Below, piece after piece: positions 38,802 to 48,192 of a stretch of DNA of 64,000 nt. The stretch comes from an uncultured Parabacteroides sp. (lineage in GTDB: Bacteria > Bacteroidota > Bacteroidia > Bacteroidales > Tannerellaceae). Location: the NCBI RefSeq assembly GCF_947855115.1, contig NZ_CANTZW010000009.1, forward strand, positions 1 to 64,000, given 5' to 3'. Made by a program: the position numbers and the translations under genes. Within the stretch, counting starts at the first letter, position 1. The number at the start of each line of letters is the position of its first letter. Under the pieces are notes generated by a model. It saw nothing but the letters and a program-made list of their open reading frames with translations. It ran no database searches and was not told where the DNA came from.

Positions 38802-40139
38802 TTACCATTCGATGAACTTACCTCTTTGCCTGCGTTTCTCCAACTCTTCTTGCAAATAACGTTGGCGGTCTTTGGCGATATAGCGACGGGCGAAAATATT
38901 GGGGACGGCTACGCCTAAAGAGATACAGAGGATGATAAGGGCGGAATTGATACCGTTGGAAAAAGCGTTTGTAACTTCGCCGATCACACCGTGGAGGTTG
39001 ATAAAGCCTAATAGCGAGCGATACATCAATACACCCGGAATCATCGGGATAACAGAGGGAATCGTTAATACATGGTTTGGTACATGAAACCAATGAACCG
39101 CTTTCACGGCGATCAGGCTGACCACGAAACTTCCCATAAACGAGCCGATCACGGGGCCATAACCCAACTCGAAGTTCACGAAGTTCCGGATACATACGGC
39201 GATAATACCACCTAAAGCGACTACCCATAATAAACGGCGCTGGATATTGAATATCATCGAGAAGCCGATGGCTGAAATGGCGGCAGCTATCGCATACACA
39301 TAATACGGATCATGTGGAACCATGCTTAATTCGCTGAACTTATGGTCGATTGATACGTCATTCATGACAAGCAGGCGTAAGGCGAATGCTATACCGAAGG
39401 TCATCGCCGCCACTATCATTACCGTGTTCGTCGCGCGGGTAATACCGACCAGCAGATGGTTATCGATCATATCGTCTACAAAATTAATTAAAGGTACACC
39501 CGGTACGATGAATAAGGCGCAAGCCAGTAACGGCAGGTACGGAGTATCGGATATTCCCAGGAAAGATGAGGCATACGCTAGGCACGTGCAAATAAAAGCG
39601 GCAAGAGCAATTCCCATATAGGCGTTGAGACCAGCTTCCAAACAACGGGCACGTACCCTGAAACCGATAAAGGCACAGATAGAGGTGAGTAAGAAAGCGA
39701 TCCAGTCTCCTCCAAACAACTTGCAGAAACCACCACAAGCGAATCCGGCTCCGATCGCTACGATGTAAGGGGTATAGTTCCTGGGTTGGCAAGCGATCTT
39801 ATCTAGCTCTTCCTCGTACTTGTCCAAGGAATAATCTTGCTCGATCGCCCGCCATGAAAGCTCGCTGATTTGTGAGATCGTTGTCATGTTAATGCCATGT
39901 TTCTCGCACTTTTGGAATTTGGAAAATGAGTTTCGCTCATCGCTCACGTTTACCATGATCATGGTCCAACGGATATCGAGGTGTAACTTTTCCTCCGGAA
40001 TACCCATAAAGGCGGCTACCCGTTTCATGTTACGCTCAATACGGTTCGTATCAGCGGCACTTTCCATCAACAATTTTCCTGTACGGAGCAAAAGATCCAA
40101 TTTACGCCGTAATAACAATACTTCCTTGTCTGTCATCAT
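38802..40139 (-). CDS. ThrE-family threonine/serine exporter (fused ThrE domains)
   Basis: A 445-residue inner-membrane protein. The N-terminal soluble domain (about 1-125; LLLRTGKLLMESAADTNRIERNM) is typical of ThrE/YjjP, followed by about ten membrane helices covering both the YjjP-type and YjjB-type halves. The middle segment FIVPGVPLINFVDDMIDNH is a ThrE hallmark, repeated as PSVIPMIPGVLMYRSLLG in the second half. The family exports threonine, serine or succinate-like acids. Its roughly 190-base leader strongly resembles the first half of a cobalamin riboswitch. Confidence 0.88.
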   Translation of the reverse strand: MMTDKEVLLLRRKLDLLLRTGKLLMESAADTNRIERNMKRVAAFMGIPEEKLHLDIRWTMIMVNVSDERNSFSKFQKCEKHGINMTTISQISELSWRAIEQDYSLDKYEEELDKIACQPRNYTPYIVAIGAGFACGGFCKLFGGDWIAFLLTSICAFIGFRVRARCLEAGLNAYMGIALAAFICTCLAYASSFLGISDTPYLPLLACALFIVPGVPLINFVDDMIDNHLLVGITRATNTVMIVAAMTFGIAFALRLLVMNDVSIDHKFSELSMVPHDPYYVYAIAAAISAIGFSMIFNIQRRLLWVVALGGIIAVCIRNFVNFELGYGPVIGSFMGSFVVSLIAVKAVHWFHVPNHVLTIPSVIPMIPGVLMYRSLLGFINLHGVIGEVTNAFSNGINSALIILCISLGVAVPNIFARRYIAKDRQRYLQEELEKRRQRGKFIEW

Positions 40140-40224
40140 TTTTTTATACTTATATAGTCTCTATATCCTAACCTGCGAGAAAAGGGTATAATATATTCCT
40201 AGTTCACCAGGCCTGTGGTGAAAA

Positions 40225-40330
40225 TAGTATTAGAATATTCAAGGGATTTTATTATGGCGGGATTCTTCTCCGGATTCTTACCGGATTTCCCGTTTATCCA
40301 CATCTCGGAATGAGTATGCGGAGTCGATTC
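40225..40330 (-). promoter_or_regulatory. degenerate cobalamin-riboswitch-like leader of the ThrE-type gene
   Basis: On the minus strand the leader reads TCCGCATAC, CATTC, ATGTGGATAAA, GGGAAATCCGG, GAATCCGGAG, CCCGCC. This follows, in order and spacing, the first half of the riboswitches at 57621 and 61642. The canonical GGTG core is changed to GGTA, the ACTGT box after CCCGC is missing, and no clear closing CCTGCC element is seen. It could be a decayed or altered-specificity aptamer. The remainder of the 316-base gap 40140-40455 has no gene. Confidence 0.5.
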
Positions 40331-40335
40331 AGGGG

Positions 40336-40344
40336 GCAAAGGTA
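40336..40344 (-). promoter_or_regulatory. promoter -7 element of ThrE-type gene
   Basis: TACCTTTGC on the minus strand gives a leader of about 190 bases. It stands in the same position relative to the riboswitch-like sequence as TATCTTTGC does in the carboxylase leader. Confidence 0.55.
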
Positions 40345-40455
40345 TGGATTTTTTATGTCAATTTTTATTTATCTTCTGAAATCATTCTCTGCCTAGGGAT
40401 AAAACTAAATAGGGTATTCTCGCCATTCTTTGACTGCTATGGCCAGTGACTAGCT

Positions 40456-40956
40456 CTAAATAAAAGGATTATACTTATATTTTACCACCTCTTTTTTCCG
40501 CAATGAGGCTTGTACGTCGATCAGACGTTGATTACTACTCCCGCGAAATAACAGGCTCTCATCCCGGAGGGCTTGTTTGTAGCGGCCGTCCACTAATACG
40601 TCTATATAGGATAATAGGGCGGCTTGTGCCGGATTTTTTATCAAGTCCTCGAATTTATATCCCGTATAGCACCAGATCGTTTTCTGACTTTTTTCCTTGA
40701 TGGCTTTAGCGACCTCGGTGAAACCTTCCGGCTGGAACATAGGATCTCCACCGCTGAAGGTAACGTTGGCGAATTCGTCGGCCAACACTCTCTCCACGAT
40801 TTCTTCCGTTGCTACTTTCTTGCCTTTGTTGATGTCCCATGATTCAGGATTATGGCAACCCGGGCATTTGTTCGGGCAACCTGCGGCGTAAATGGCGGTC
40901 CGGAATCCCGGACCGTCTACGGTAGTATCTTCGATGATATCTATAATCGACAACAT
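40456..40956 (-). CDS. nrdG: anaerobic ribonucleoside-triphosphate reductase activating protein
   Basis: A 166-residue radical-SAM activase for NrdD. The iron-sulphur motif CPNKCPGC places cysteines at 27, 31 and 34, and SAM-binding TFSGGDPMFQPEGF follows. It lies 27 bases downstream of nrdD in the same operon. Confidence 0.95.
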   Translation of the reverse strand: MLSIIDIIEDTTVDGPGFRTAIYAAGCPNKCPGCHNPESWDINKGKKVATEEIVERVLADEFANVTFSGGDPMFQPEGFTEVAKAIKEKSQKTIWCYTGYKFEDLIKNPAQAALLSYIDVLVDGRYKQALRDESLLFRGSSNQRLIDVQASLRKKEVVKYKYNPFI

Positions 40957-40983
40957 AATTGGTTGATAGTTGACAATTGACAG

Positions 40984-43191
40984 TTAGTTATGGGTGACAC
41001 GATCGTTCAACTCAGATAGTTTGGCGTTGTTCCAGCGATCGGTGGTTCCTACCAGATAGCCGGTAATACGTTGTAACTTATCTAAATGCTTGCTGCCACA
41101 TTTCGGGCAGGTTTCTAGGTTAGGAGTGGAGTTTTCGTAGCCACAATCCAAGCAACGGTTACGGTTATGGTTCACGGAACCATATCCGATGTTGTATTTA
41201 TCCATCATGTCCACGACACGCATGATCGCTTCAGGATTATGTGTAGCGTCGCCGTCTATCTCAACGTAGAAGATATGTCCACCGCGAGTCAAGTCATGAT
41301 AAGGAGCTTCTATCTCCGCTTTATGGCGGGCGCTGCATTTATAATATACCGGAACGTGATTGGAGTTTGTATAATAATCCCGGTCTGTGATACCCGGAAG
41401 CGATCCGAATTTCTTACGATCTTTCCCCGTGAATTTACCGGACAATCCTTCTGCCGGAGTTGCCAATACACTGTAATTGTGTTGGTATTGCTCCGAGAAT
41501 TGATTGGCTCGATCCCGGATATATGTAACGATCCTTATACCTAAGGCTTGCGAATCCTCGTCTTCGCCATGATGCTTGCCGGTAAGGGCTACCAAACATT
41601 CAGCCAATCCGATAAAACCGATACCCAGAGTACCCTGGTTGATGACAGAGGCAATTGAGTCGTTGGGCCTCAACTTCTCTGCCCCAAGCCACAGGGAAGA
41701 CATTAGTAACGGAAATTGTTTTGCGTAAGCTGTTTTCTGGAACTCCATACGCTCATGCAACTGACGGGCCGTAAGTTCCAGCATATGATCCAGCTTTGCG
41801 AAAAATAAGGCAATGCGTTCTTCCTTATTCGCTATCTGCATACACTCGATGGCCAACCGTACGATATTAATAGTTGAGAAAGAGATGTTACCGCGTCCGA
41901 TAGAAGTTTTCGGTCCGAAACGATTCTCAAATACACGAGTACGGCATCCCATGGTCGCTACCTCATGGACATAGCGCAGAGGATCGTCTGCTTTCCAGTC
42001 TTCGCTTTGGTTGAAAGTAGCGTCGAGATTCAAGAAATTCGGGAAGAAGCGACGGGCGGTAACCTTGCAGGCTAATTGATAGAGATCGTAATTACGGTCT
42101 TCCGGCAGATAGCTTACGCCCCGTTTCTTTTTCCATATCTGGATCGGGAAGATGGCTGTCTCACCGTTACCAACACCTCTATAGGTACTTTTTAGTAACT
42201 CCCGGATAATGCAACGGCCTTCTGCCGAGGTATCGGTACCATAATTGATAGAGCTGAATACCACTTGATTGCCCCCGCGGGAATGAATCGTATTCATATT
42301 ATGGATAAAGGCCTCCATGGATTGATGCACACGGCTTACCGTACGGTTGACGGCATGCTGTATGATGCGTTTGTCACCACTTAGTCCGTCTAATGTTTGT
42401 GTTAGGTAATCATCGATCGGCTTATTGTATAAGTGCGAGAAATCTTGTCCGTATAAATCCTCTAGGGTCTTGATTTCCTCGATAAAACTATTACGTACGT
42501 AAGGAGCTAAATAGAAGTCGAACGCAGGTATTGCCTGTCCGCCATGCATCTCGTTCTGCGCGGTTTCCAAGGAGATACAGCCAAGGATGCTTGCGGTTTC
42601 GATTCGTTTGGCCGGACGAGATTCGCCATGACCTGCGGAAAAACCGTATTTCAGTATGCGATCCAACGGGTGTTGTACGCATGTCAAGCTTTTAGTCGGA
42701 TAATAATCTTTATCATGAATATGGAGATAGTTGTTGGATACAGCTTCCTTGACCTCCTCGCTCAATAAATAATCATCGACAAACGGCTTGGTGGTCTCGC
42801 TGGAGAATTTCATCATCATTCCGGCAGGTGTATCGGCGTTCATATTTGCGTTCTCGCGAGTGATATCATTGGATTTTATATTGATAATTTCCAAGAACAT
42901 ATCCCGTGTTTTCGCTTTACGAGCTATACTTCGCTGATTTCGGTAAGCGATGTATTTTTGCGCTACATCCTTCCGGCTACTATTCATCAGTTCCAATTCT
43001 ACGGCATCCTGGATAGCCTCTACGGTCATTTGAGATTCTCCCTTGAATGAGATATGGTCTGTAATCTGACGAATCAGTTGCATATCTTCTCCTTTATCTG
43101 TATGCAACATAGCTTTACGGATAGCAGTCACTATTTTCTCTTCGTTGAAACCAACGATACGCCCGTCCCGTTTAACAACTGTCTGTATCAT
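40984..43191 (-). CDS. nrdD: anaerobic ribonucleoside-triphosphate reductase
   Basis: A 735-residue glycyl-radical enzyme making dNTPs without oxygen. An N-terminal ATP-cone (about 2-90; VVKRDGRIVGFNEEKI) provides allosteric control. The C-terminus has a zinc site (CLDCGYENS and ETCPKCGSKH) and the radical Gly711 in RITGYLVGT. The partner activase gene nrdG follows. Confidence 0.96.
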   Translation of the reverse strand: MIQTVVKRDGRIVGFNEEKIVTAIRKAMLHTDKGEDMQLIRQITDHISFKGESQMTVEAIQDAVELELMNSSRKDVAQKYIAYRNQRSIARKAKTRDMFLEIINIKSNDITRENANMNADTPAGMMMKFSSETTKPFVDDYLLSEEVKEAVSNNYLHIHDKDYYPTKSLTCVQHPLDRILKYGFSAGHGESRPAKRIETASILGCISLETAQNEMHGGQAIPAFDFYLAPYVRNSFIEEIKTLEDLYGQDFSHLYNKPIDDYLTQTLDGLSGDKRIIQHAVNRTVSRVHQSMEAFIHNMNTIHSRGGNQVVFSSINYGTDTSAEGRCIIRELLKSTYRGVGNGETAIFPIQIWKKKRGVSYLPEDRNYDLYQLACKVTARRFFPNFLNLDATFNQSEDWKADDPLRYVHEVATMGCRTRVFENRFGPKTSIGRGNISFSTINIVRLAIECMQIANKEERIALFFAKLDHMLELTARQLHERMEFQKTAYAKQFPLLMSSLWLGAEKLRPNDSIASVINQGTLGIGFIGLAECLVALTGKHHGEDEDSQALGIRIVTYIRDRANQFSEQYQHNYSVLATPAEGLSGKFTGKDRKKFGSLPGITDRDYYTNSNHVPVYYKCSARHKAEIEAPYHDLTRGGHIFYVEIDGDATHNPEAIMRVVDMMDKYNIGYGSVNHNRNRCLDCGYENSTPNLETCPKCGSKHLDKLQRITGYLVGTTDRWNNAKLSELNDRVTHN

Positions 43192-43222
43192 GAAGTCGAT
43201 TAATTTGTGATTAATTACGTGT

Positions 43223-43231
43223 GCAAAGGTA
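43223..43231 (-). promoter_or_regulatory. nrdDG promoter -7 element
   Basis: TACCTTTGC on the minus strand, 32 bases upstream of the nrdD start. No NrdR box could be assigned by eye. The plus-strand riboswitch promoter lies in the same 516-base gap. Confidence 0.5.
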
Positions 43232-43456
43232 TCTCATAACTCTATATGATTTTCTTTTTGGAAAACTTTTTGCTAATTAAATAATGTTAATAGTCTTGTT
43301 TATAGCGTGTTGTAAAATTTTTAAGAAAACTTTACAATAGGGATTTGAATTTTTTATTCCCTTTTGGTATAATAAGAATGTGTTATGAGATTCTGTTTGT
43401 AATGTTTTTCAAGGAACATAAGCCGGAATATATTTTTTATATAATAAAATAATTTA

Positions 43457-43465
43457 TACTTTTGC
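43457..43465 (+). promoter_or_regulatory. promoter -7 element of first B12 operon
   Basis: TACTTTTGC fits TAnnTTTG and lies directly before the riboswitch, giving a transcript start near 43472. Confidence 0.55.
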
Positions 43466-43473
43466 CCCCGTTT

Positions 43474-43641
43474 TGGTGATGACGTGAAACCATCCGGTTT
43501 AGTCATAAAGAGGGAATCCGGTGTGAATCCGGAGCAGTGCCCGCTACTGTAAGCCTTCAATAATTAGGAAGCATTTCTCATACCACTGTCCGCAAGAGAC
43601 GGGAAGGTCGTTTTCTAATGAGGTAAGTCAGGAAACCTGCC
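43474..43641 (+). ncRNA. cobalamin riboswitch 1
   Basis: The conserved core is GGGAATCCGGTGTGAATCC (43514 region), then GGAGCAGTGCCCGCTACTGT, and it closes with AGTCAGGAAACCTGCC. These are the invariant boxes of cobalamin aptamers. GACGTTTTTT after the last stem could end a terminator form. It precedes a BtuB-like receptor and a CbiK-like gene, so B12 probably represses both. Confidence 0.93.
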
Positions 43642-43707
43642 AGACGTTTTTTATTTCTGTTTTTCTCGGGGTCAGGAAAGCGGGATATACATAATAACAA
43701 ATCATTT

Positions 43708-45891
43708 ATGAAAAGAAAGTGTTTATGCGCAGCTTTAGCTGTAGGTTGTGCGATAAACGTATCGCTTGCGCAGGTACGTTTAGAGGGTAAGGTTGTGGAT
43801 GAAAGTAATGATCCGATCTCAGGTGCGAATATCCGGGTTTCGGGTTCTTTGAATGGAACCACTACGGATGCGGATGGAGAATTTGAACTGGATCTTCCAG
43901 ACGGTAACCATCGTATTCGCGTGACTTTCCTGGGTTATGAGCAAGGTGTGTATCAAACGGATCACTCGGAGAAAGATGTTGTTATTAAATTGAAAGAGAA
44001 ATATGTGAATATCGATCAAGTTGTAGTGACTGGTACCGGTTCACATCGCCGTATGAGTAATTCCCCTATCCCGGTGAAAGTGCTTACGGGAAAGGATTTG
44101 AAAGAGGCGAGTGTGACCAATTTCCAAGATGCGATGACAAAGTTAAATCCGAGTATCGTATTCATGGAAAACGGGCAAGGAGCAACAATGAATATGAATG
44201 GTTTGACGGAGAAATACGTCGTTATCTTGGAAAATGGTAAACGTCTGGCCGGTGATGATACCTATTCCCGTATCGATATGTCTAACGTAAAACGGGTAGA
44301 GATCCTGAATGGGGCCGCTTCCGCTTTGTATGGTAGTGATGCGATCGCCGGTGTTATCAATATCATCACGGATGATTCCCGTAATAAGGTGAATGTAACG
44401 AGTAATAGCCGTTATGGTAGCAAGAATCAGTTTCTGCAATCGGTCAACGCAGACGTGAATGTGGGTAAATTTGGCTCGTATACTTCTTACCAATATCAAC
44501 GGGCTGACGGATGGCAGTTAAATCCCTATACGGAGAGTAAAGGCGAGTTGGTCCTTACCAATAAGCAAGCTTCCGAAGGATTCCACCGAAACGTGATCAA
44601 TCAACGTTTCACGTACGATGCTACGGATCGTTTGTCTTTCTATCTCCGGGGTACTTTCTTCGGGCGCTCCAGCGATCGTCCGATGCCGATGGATAAAGTG
44701 AATACGACTAACTATGATTTGAGAAAAGAGACGTTTACTTATGGTGCGGGTGCCCAGTACATGATTAACAAGAACTCTTACTTGAACGCGGATTATCTGT
44801 CAGACAATCATAGTACATATAAAGACTTCTTTGATGGAAAGAAAAATGGGGAGAGTGATATGACCAAGCGGATTCACTACCATAACTTGAATGTCAAAGG
44901 GATTTTTCGTTTAGGTAAATATAATAAGCTTTCGGCGGGCGCAGAGTTCATAAAAGAATTGCTGAGTAGCGAGACGGACAACATAGCGGGTAAGAGTATG
45001 TATACGACTGCCCTTTATGCCCAGGACGAGATCAATATCAATGAGCATTTCCAGGCATACGCAGGGTTGCGCTATATTTACCATGAGAATTTTAAGAGCT
45101 ATGCGACTCCTAATGTGGCCTTGTTGTATAAAGTCGGCGGTTTTAATTTCCGCGGATCGTATGCTGCCGGTTTCCGCACGCCTGAATTGAAAGAGCTGTA
45201 TACGGAATCGGAGAAGAAAGCTTCCGGTGCGACTCGCCTTACGATCGGTAACCCGGATCTAGACCCGGAGAAGAGCGATAACTTCACGTTGAGCGCCGAG
45301 TATACGATGAAATATTTCTCTTTGTCGGTATCCGCTTTTATGAATAACGTACGCAGTATGATTAACTATAAGATGTTGGATATGGCAGAGCGGGATGCTT
45401 ATAACGCCGCTCATGGTACGGATTACGATGAGATCCAGATGCGTGCGAATATCGATAAAGCGGAGATCAAGGGTATTAATGTAACCTTCAATAGTTATCT
45501 GGGAGCAGGTTTTACCTTGAACGGTGGTTATAGCTTCATGGATGGAAAGAACGTATATGAAGACGAACCTTTGGATAAGACCGTAAAGCATAGCGGTACG
45601 GTAGCGGCTACTTGGTCTCATACTTGGAATAAGTATAAGCTGAACGTGAATTTTAACGGGCGTATCCAAGGAGAACGTTACTCTGCTTCTTATGGATATG
45701 CTCCGAAATATTCTTTATGGAACCTTAATACGAGCCATACTTTTAAGGCCGGCGATTTTCAGTTGGAACCGGGAGTCGGTATCGAGAACCTTTTTAATTA
45801 TGTAGATGACCGTCCGTTTAATTACAACTATGCGACATTGACTCCGGGACGTACCTATTACGTCAGTCTTCTTGTCCGTTTCAAACAGTAA
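43708..45891 (+). CDS. BtuB-like TonB-dependent receptor (B12 operon 1)
   Basis: A 727-residue receptor. A signal peptide (about 1-22) is followed by a carboxypeptidase-regulatory-like domain (24-105, DPISGANIRVSGSLNGT), the plug (IDQVVVTGTGSHRRMSNSPIPVKV; LNGAASALYGSDAIAGVINII) and a barrel ending YYVSLLVRFKQ. The cobalamin riboswitch in front assigns it to uptake of cobalamin or a related corrinoid/cobalt compound. Unlike the second copy, it keeps the N-terminal beta-sandwich domain. No BtuG/BtuH lipoprotein is adjacent. Confidence 0.9.
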   Translation: MKRKCLCAALAVGCAINVSLAQVRLEGKVVDESNDPISGANIRVSGSLNGTTTDADGEFELDLPDGNHRIRVTFLGYEQGVYQTDHSEKDVVIKLKEKYVNIDQVVVTGTGSHRRMSNSPIPVKVLTGKDLKEASVTNFQDAMTKLNPSIVFMENGQGATMNMNGLTEKYVVILENGKRLAGDDTYSRIDMSNVKRVEILNGAASALYGSDAIAGVINIITDDSRNKVNVTSNSRYGSKNQFLQSVNADVNVGKFGSYTSYQYQRADGWQLNPYTESKGELVLTNKQASEGFHRNVINQRFTYDATDRLSFYLRGTFFGRSSDRPMPMDKVNTTNYDLRKETFTYGAGAQYMINKNSYLNADYLSDNHSTYKDFFDGKKNGESDMTKRIHYHNLNVKGIFRLGKYNKLSAGAEFIKELLSSETDNIAGKSMYTTALYAQDEININEHFQAYAGLRYIYHENFKSYATPNVALLYKVGGFNFRGSYAAGFRTPELKELYTESEKKASGATRLTIGNPDLDPEKSDNFTLSAEYTMKYFSLSVSAFMNNVRSMINYKMLDMAERDAYNAAHGTDYDEIQMRANIDKAEIKGINVTFNSYLGAGFTLNGGYSFMDGKNVYEDEPLDKTVKHSGTVAATWSHTWNKYKLNVNFNGRIQGERYSASYGYAPKYSLWNLNTSHTFKAGDFQLEPGVGIENLFNYVDDRPFNYNYATLTPGRTYYVSLLVRFKQ

Positions 45892-45931
45892 ACCGTCAAT
45901 TGGCACATGTCAACTATCAACTAATATAATA

Positions 45932-46861
45932 ATGTATAGAGGATTTTTACGGTCCATGTTTGTTTGTTTTCTCTTGTTTGGGTTCGCCTGCTTGTCATGG
46001 GCGAAACCCGGGCGGGAGTTTTATGCTTCCGATATCCGGGAGAGCATGGAAAAGGGAGATAAGTTAGCGATTTTGATGGTGCATTTCGGGAGCGCTTACC
46101 CGGAAGCTCGTACCCAAGTGCTTGACGTGATGAACAGGTGTGTCAAAGAGGCGTTTCCGGATGTGGAAGTCCGGCAGGCTTATAGCGCCCGTAGCGTGGT
46201 AAGCCGGTTGAGAGCGCAAGGTGTCTGGGTCCAATTGCCGGCAGATGCTTTGGTTGAGTTGCGTGATCAAGGATTTACCCATGTGATTATCCAACCAACT
46301 ATCATTATCGAAGGCGTGGAGATGGAAGCGATCCGTAAAGAGGCAGAACAGCGGAAAGGCTTGTTTAAGGATTTGCGTGTAGGTAATCCTTTATTATATG
46401 ATGATACCGATTATGAGGCGGTAATGAAAGCGGTGTCATCGCCTTCCGGGGTAACAAAAAATGGGGCTAAATTATTGGTGGCGCACGGGACTTACCATGC
46501 CAGTAACTCGGCTTATGCTAAATTGGGCTATATGTTCCAGACCAAGGGGCTGGAAGACTATTATACTGGGACTCGTGAAGGTTTCCCTACGATCGAGGAG
46601 GTCGGTGAACAAATGCGCCGGGCCGGTCATGAGCATGTACAATTGATTCCTTTTATGTTCGTATTGATCCGAGGTACAGAAAATACGGTCGCAGATTTTT
46701 GGCAAAAGGGATTACGTCAGCAGGGTTTCGATGTGGATATTTATTTAAAACCTTTAGGAGAGAATCCGGCGATCCGGTCTTTATTTATCGATCACATTCG
46801 TTTTGCCATGAAATATAAACGGGCGACAGTTTTTGATCGGAAGAAATTATATTCACACTGA
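45932..46861 (+). CDS. exported CbiK-like chelatase paralog with altered metal site
   Basis: A 309-residue protein of the sirohydrochlorin cobaltochelatase CbiK family with a signal peptide (about 1-24, ending LSWAKPG). Family blocks are LAILMVHFGSAYPEAR, LLVAHGTYHA and PLGENPAIRSLF; the last is almost identical to the Salmonella CbiK tail. His185 (AHG) and Glu216 (GTREGFP) match the Salmonella metal ligands His145 and Glu175. The block that should read AGDHA is FVLIRGTENT, so the equivalent of His207 is absent, and the usual LHIIPGEEY block is TIIIEGVEM. It may bind rather than insert metal. The start at 45932 puts the signal peptide first. Confidence 0.85.
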   Translation: MYRGFLRSMFVCFLLFGFACLSWAKPGREFYASDIRESMEKGDKLAILMVHFGSAYPEARTQVLDVMNRCVKEAFPDVEVRQAYSARSVVSRLRAQGVWVQLPADALVELRDQGFTHVIIQPTIIIEGVEMEAIRKEAEQRKGLFKDLRVGNPLLYDDTDYEAVMKAVSSPSGVTKNGAKLLVAHGTYHASNSAYAKLGYMFQTKGLEDYYTGTREGFPTIEEVGEQMRRAGHEHVQLIPFMFVLIRGTENTVADFWQKGLRQQGFDVDIYLKPLGENPAIRSLFIDHIRFAMKYKRATVFDRKKLYSH

Positions 46862-46930
46862 ATAATGAGAAAATGAAGGGGGAATAAAAGAAGGAATCCT
46901 TCAGCATATTATTGGTAACAGATAGATTTA

Positions 46931-46974
46931 AAAGAGCCGTATCATTCTCAAAATAGAGGTTGATACGGCTCTTT
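46931..46974 (+). terminator. terminator of B12 operon 1
   Basis: AGAGCCGTATCA and TGATACGGCTCT form a perfect 12-bp stem followed by TTTTTATT, 69 bases after the chelatase-like stop. Confidence 0.85.
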
Positions 46975-47072
46975 TTATTATCGGTGGGGGAGAAGTCAAG
47001 TTTCAGATTAAAAGTTCATTTTCGCTAAAATTGAGTTTTGCCTCCTCCCTCAATTCCTATTTTTCAATTCTT

Positions 47073-48170
47073 TTATTGGTAGTCTTCTCCGGTTTCCCAA
47101 GCTGTCGCGTCATTGTATAATGCCTTTAGGTGGTCAACCCAGATCTGACGGATAGCGTCGTAATCGCCTAAACCTACGATCTTACAATTCTCTAAGCTTC
47201 CGTTATGGCTCTCTTCCGTATCGATGTTGAAGCCCATCTTCAAAAGCTTTAGTCTCCAGCAAGCGTCAGCGTTAGGAGTAGCCGCACTGAAATCGTCACC
47301 ATCCTCAATACCCCAAAGGTCGTTGTGTGCGTGGTCTCCGGCGATAGACATGAATGGAGCTAAGGAAATCGTAATCTCTTCCGGTTTTAAGTTGTGATCC
47401 TCGCAGTATTTGGTAAGTTTGGAATATACGCATTCCGGATTCGGCTCACCTTCCTCCGGCCAGAACAACATATCTCCATAATCGACGGTACCAACGAATA
47501 CATTCTTGTTAGGAGCCAAGGCTTGCATAGCTTCTTCTGTCTCCGTGTATTTCGTGTTGGCATTGTAGTTCTTATCCGGGTTACCATGTCCCATTAATAA
47601 AAGGATATGCTTGTTGTCCGCTAATTTCGTTTTGTATTGATTATACAAGATGTTTGCTACAGTTGCCACATCATTATCATCGTATACCAAACAAGGGCTT
47701 TTTACGACTTGAACACTCGGGAAAGACTCGATCATGAATTTCTTTTTCACGTCTGTGTTCATCAAGCTTAGGTATTCCTCGCCCGGAATGATATGTAAGG
47801 ATTGTACCGCTACCTTCTTGTAGCCGGCGTTTCCTAAAGCCTGTAACCAAAGATCCGGTTGGTAACGTGCGATACCTGTTTCGGCTTCTACGCGGTTGAC
47901 GCAAGTACGAGAGGTAAATGACAGGTAAATGTCCGCATCGGGAAATGCGTTTTGGTAATCGGCCAGCGTGGCGTCGTATGTCTTGATAGATTCCTTGAAG
48001 GTACTGCCGAATGTACACAACAAGATCGCCGTATCATGTTTCTTACTAGCCTTTACGACTTCTTCCGCCGGGTTTGCGGTATTGTCATCGTCTCCATCAT
48101 CACAGGAGGTAAAAACTGCGCTTGAGGCAAATATACTTGCCGCCAGCAAAAGGTACTTGAATTTGTTCAT
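47073..48170 (-). CDS. CbiK-like sirohydrochlorin cobaltochelatase, lipoprotein
   Basis: A 365-residue CbiK-family protein with a lipoprotein signal. Cys23 (VFTSC) is followed by DDGDDDN, an acidic stretch typical of Bacteroides surface lipoproteins. The chelatase fold is kept: LLCTFGSTFKES, VAVQSLHIIPGEEYLSL (His126), LLMGHGNPD (His195, equivalent to Salmonella His145) and SIAGDHAHNDLWG (His280, equivalent to His207). Asp230 stands at the Glu175 position. The metal site is thus essentially complete, yet the protein lies outside the cytoplasm. It starts 22 bases after the receptor in the same riboswitch-led operon. Confidence 0.88.
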   Translation of the reverse strand: MNKFKYLLLAASIFASSAVFTSCDDGDDDNTANPAEEVVKASKKHDTAILLCTFGSTFKESIKTYDATLADYQNAFPDADIYLSFTSRTCVNRVEAETGIARYQPDLWLQALGNAGYKKVAVQSLHIIPGEEYLSLMNTDVKKKFMIESFPSVQVVKSPCLVYDDNDVATVANILYNQYKTKLADNKHILLLMGHGNPDKNYNANTKYTETEEAMQALAPNKNVFVGTVDYGDMLFWPEEGEPNPECVYSKLTKYCEDHNLKPEEITISLAPFMSIAGDHAHNDLWGIEDGDDFSAATPNADACWRLKLLKMGFNIDTEESHNGSLENCKIVGLGDYDAIRQIWVDHLKALYNDATAWETGEDYQ

Positions 48171-48192
48171 CTCTTTTAACTTTTAAGATTGT

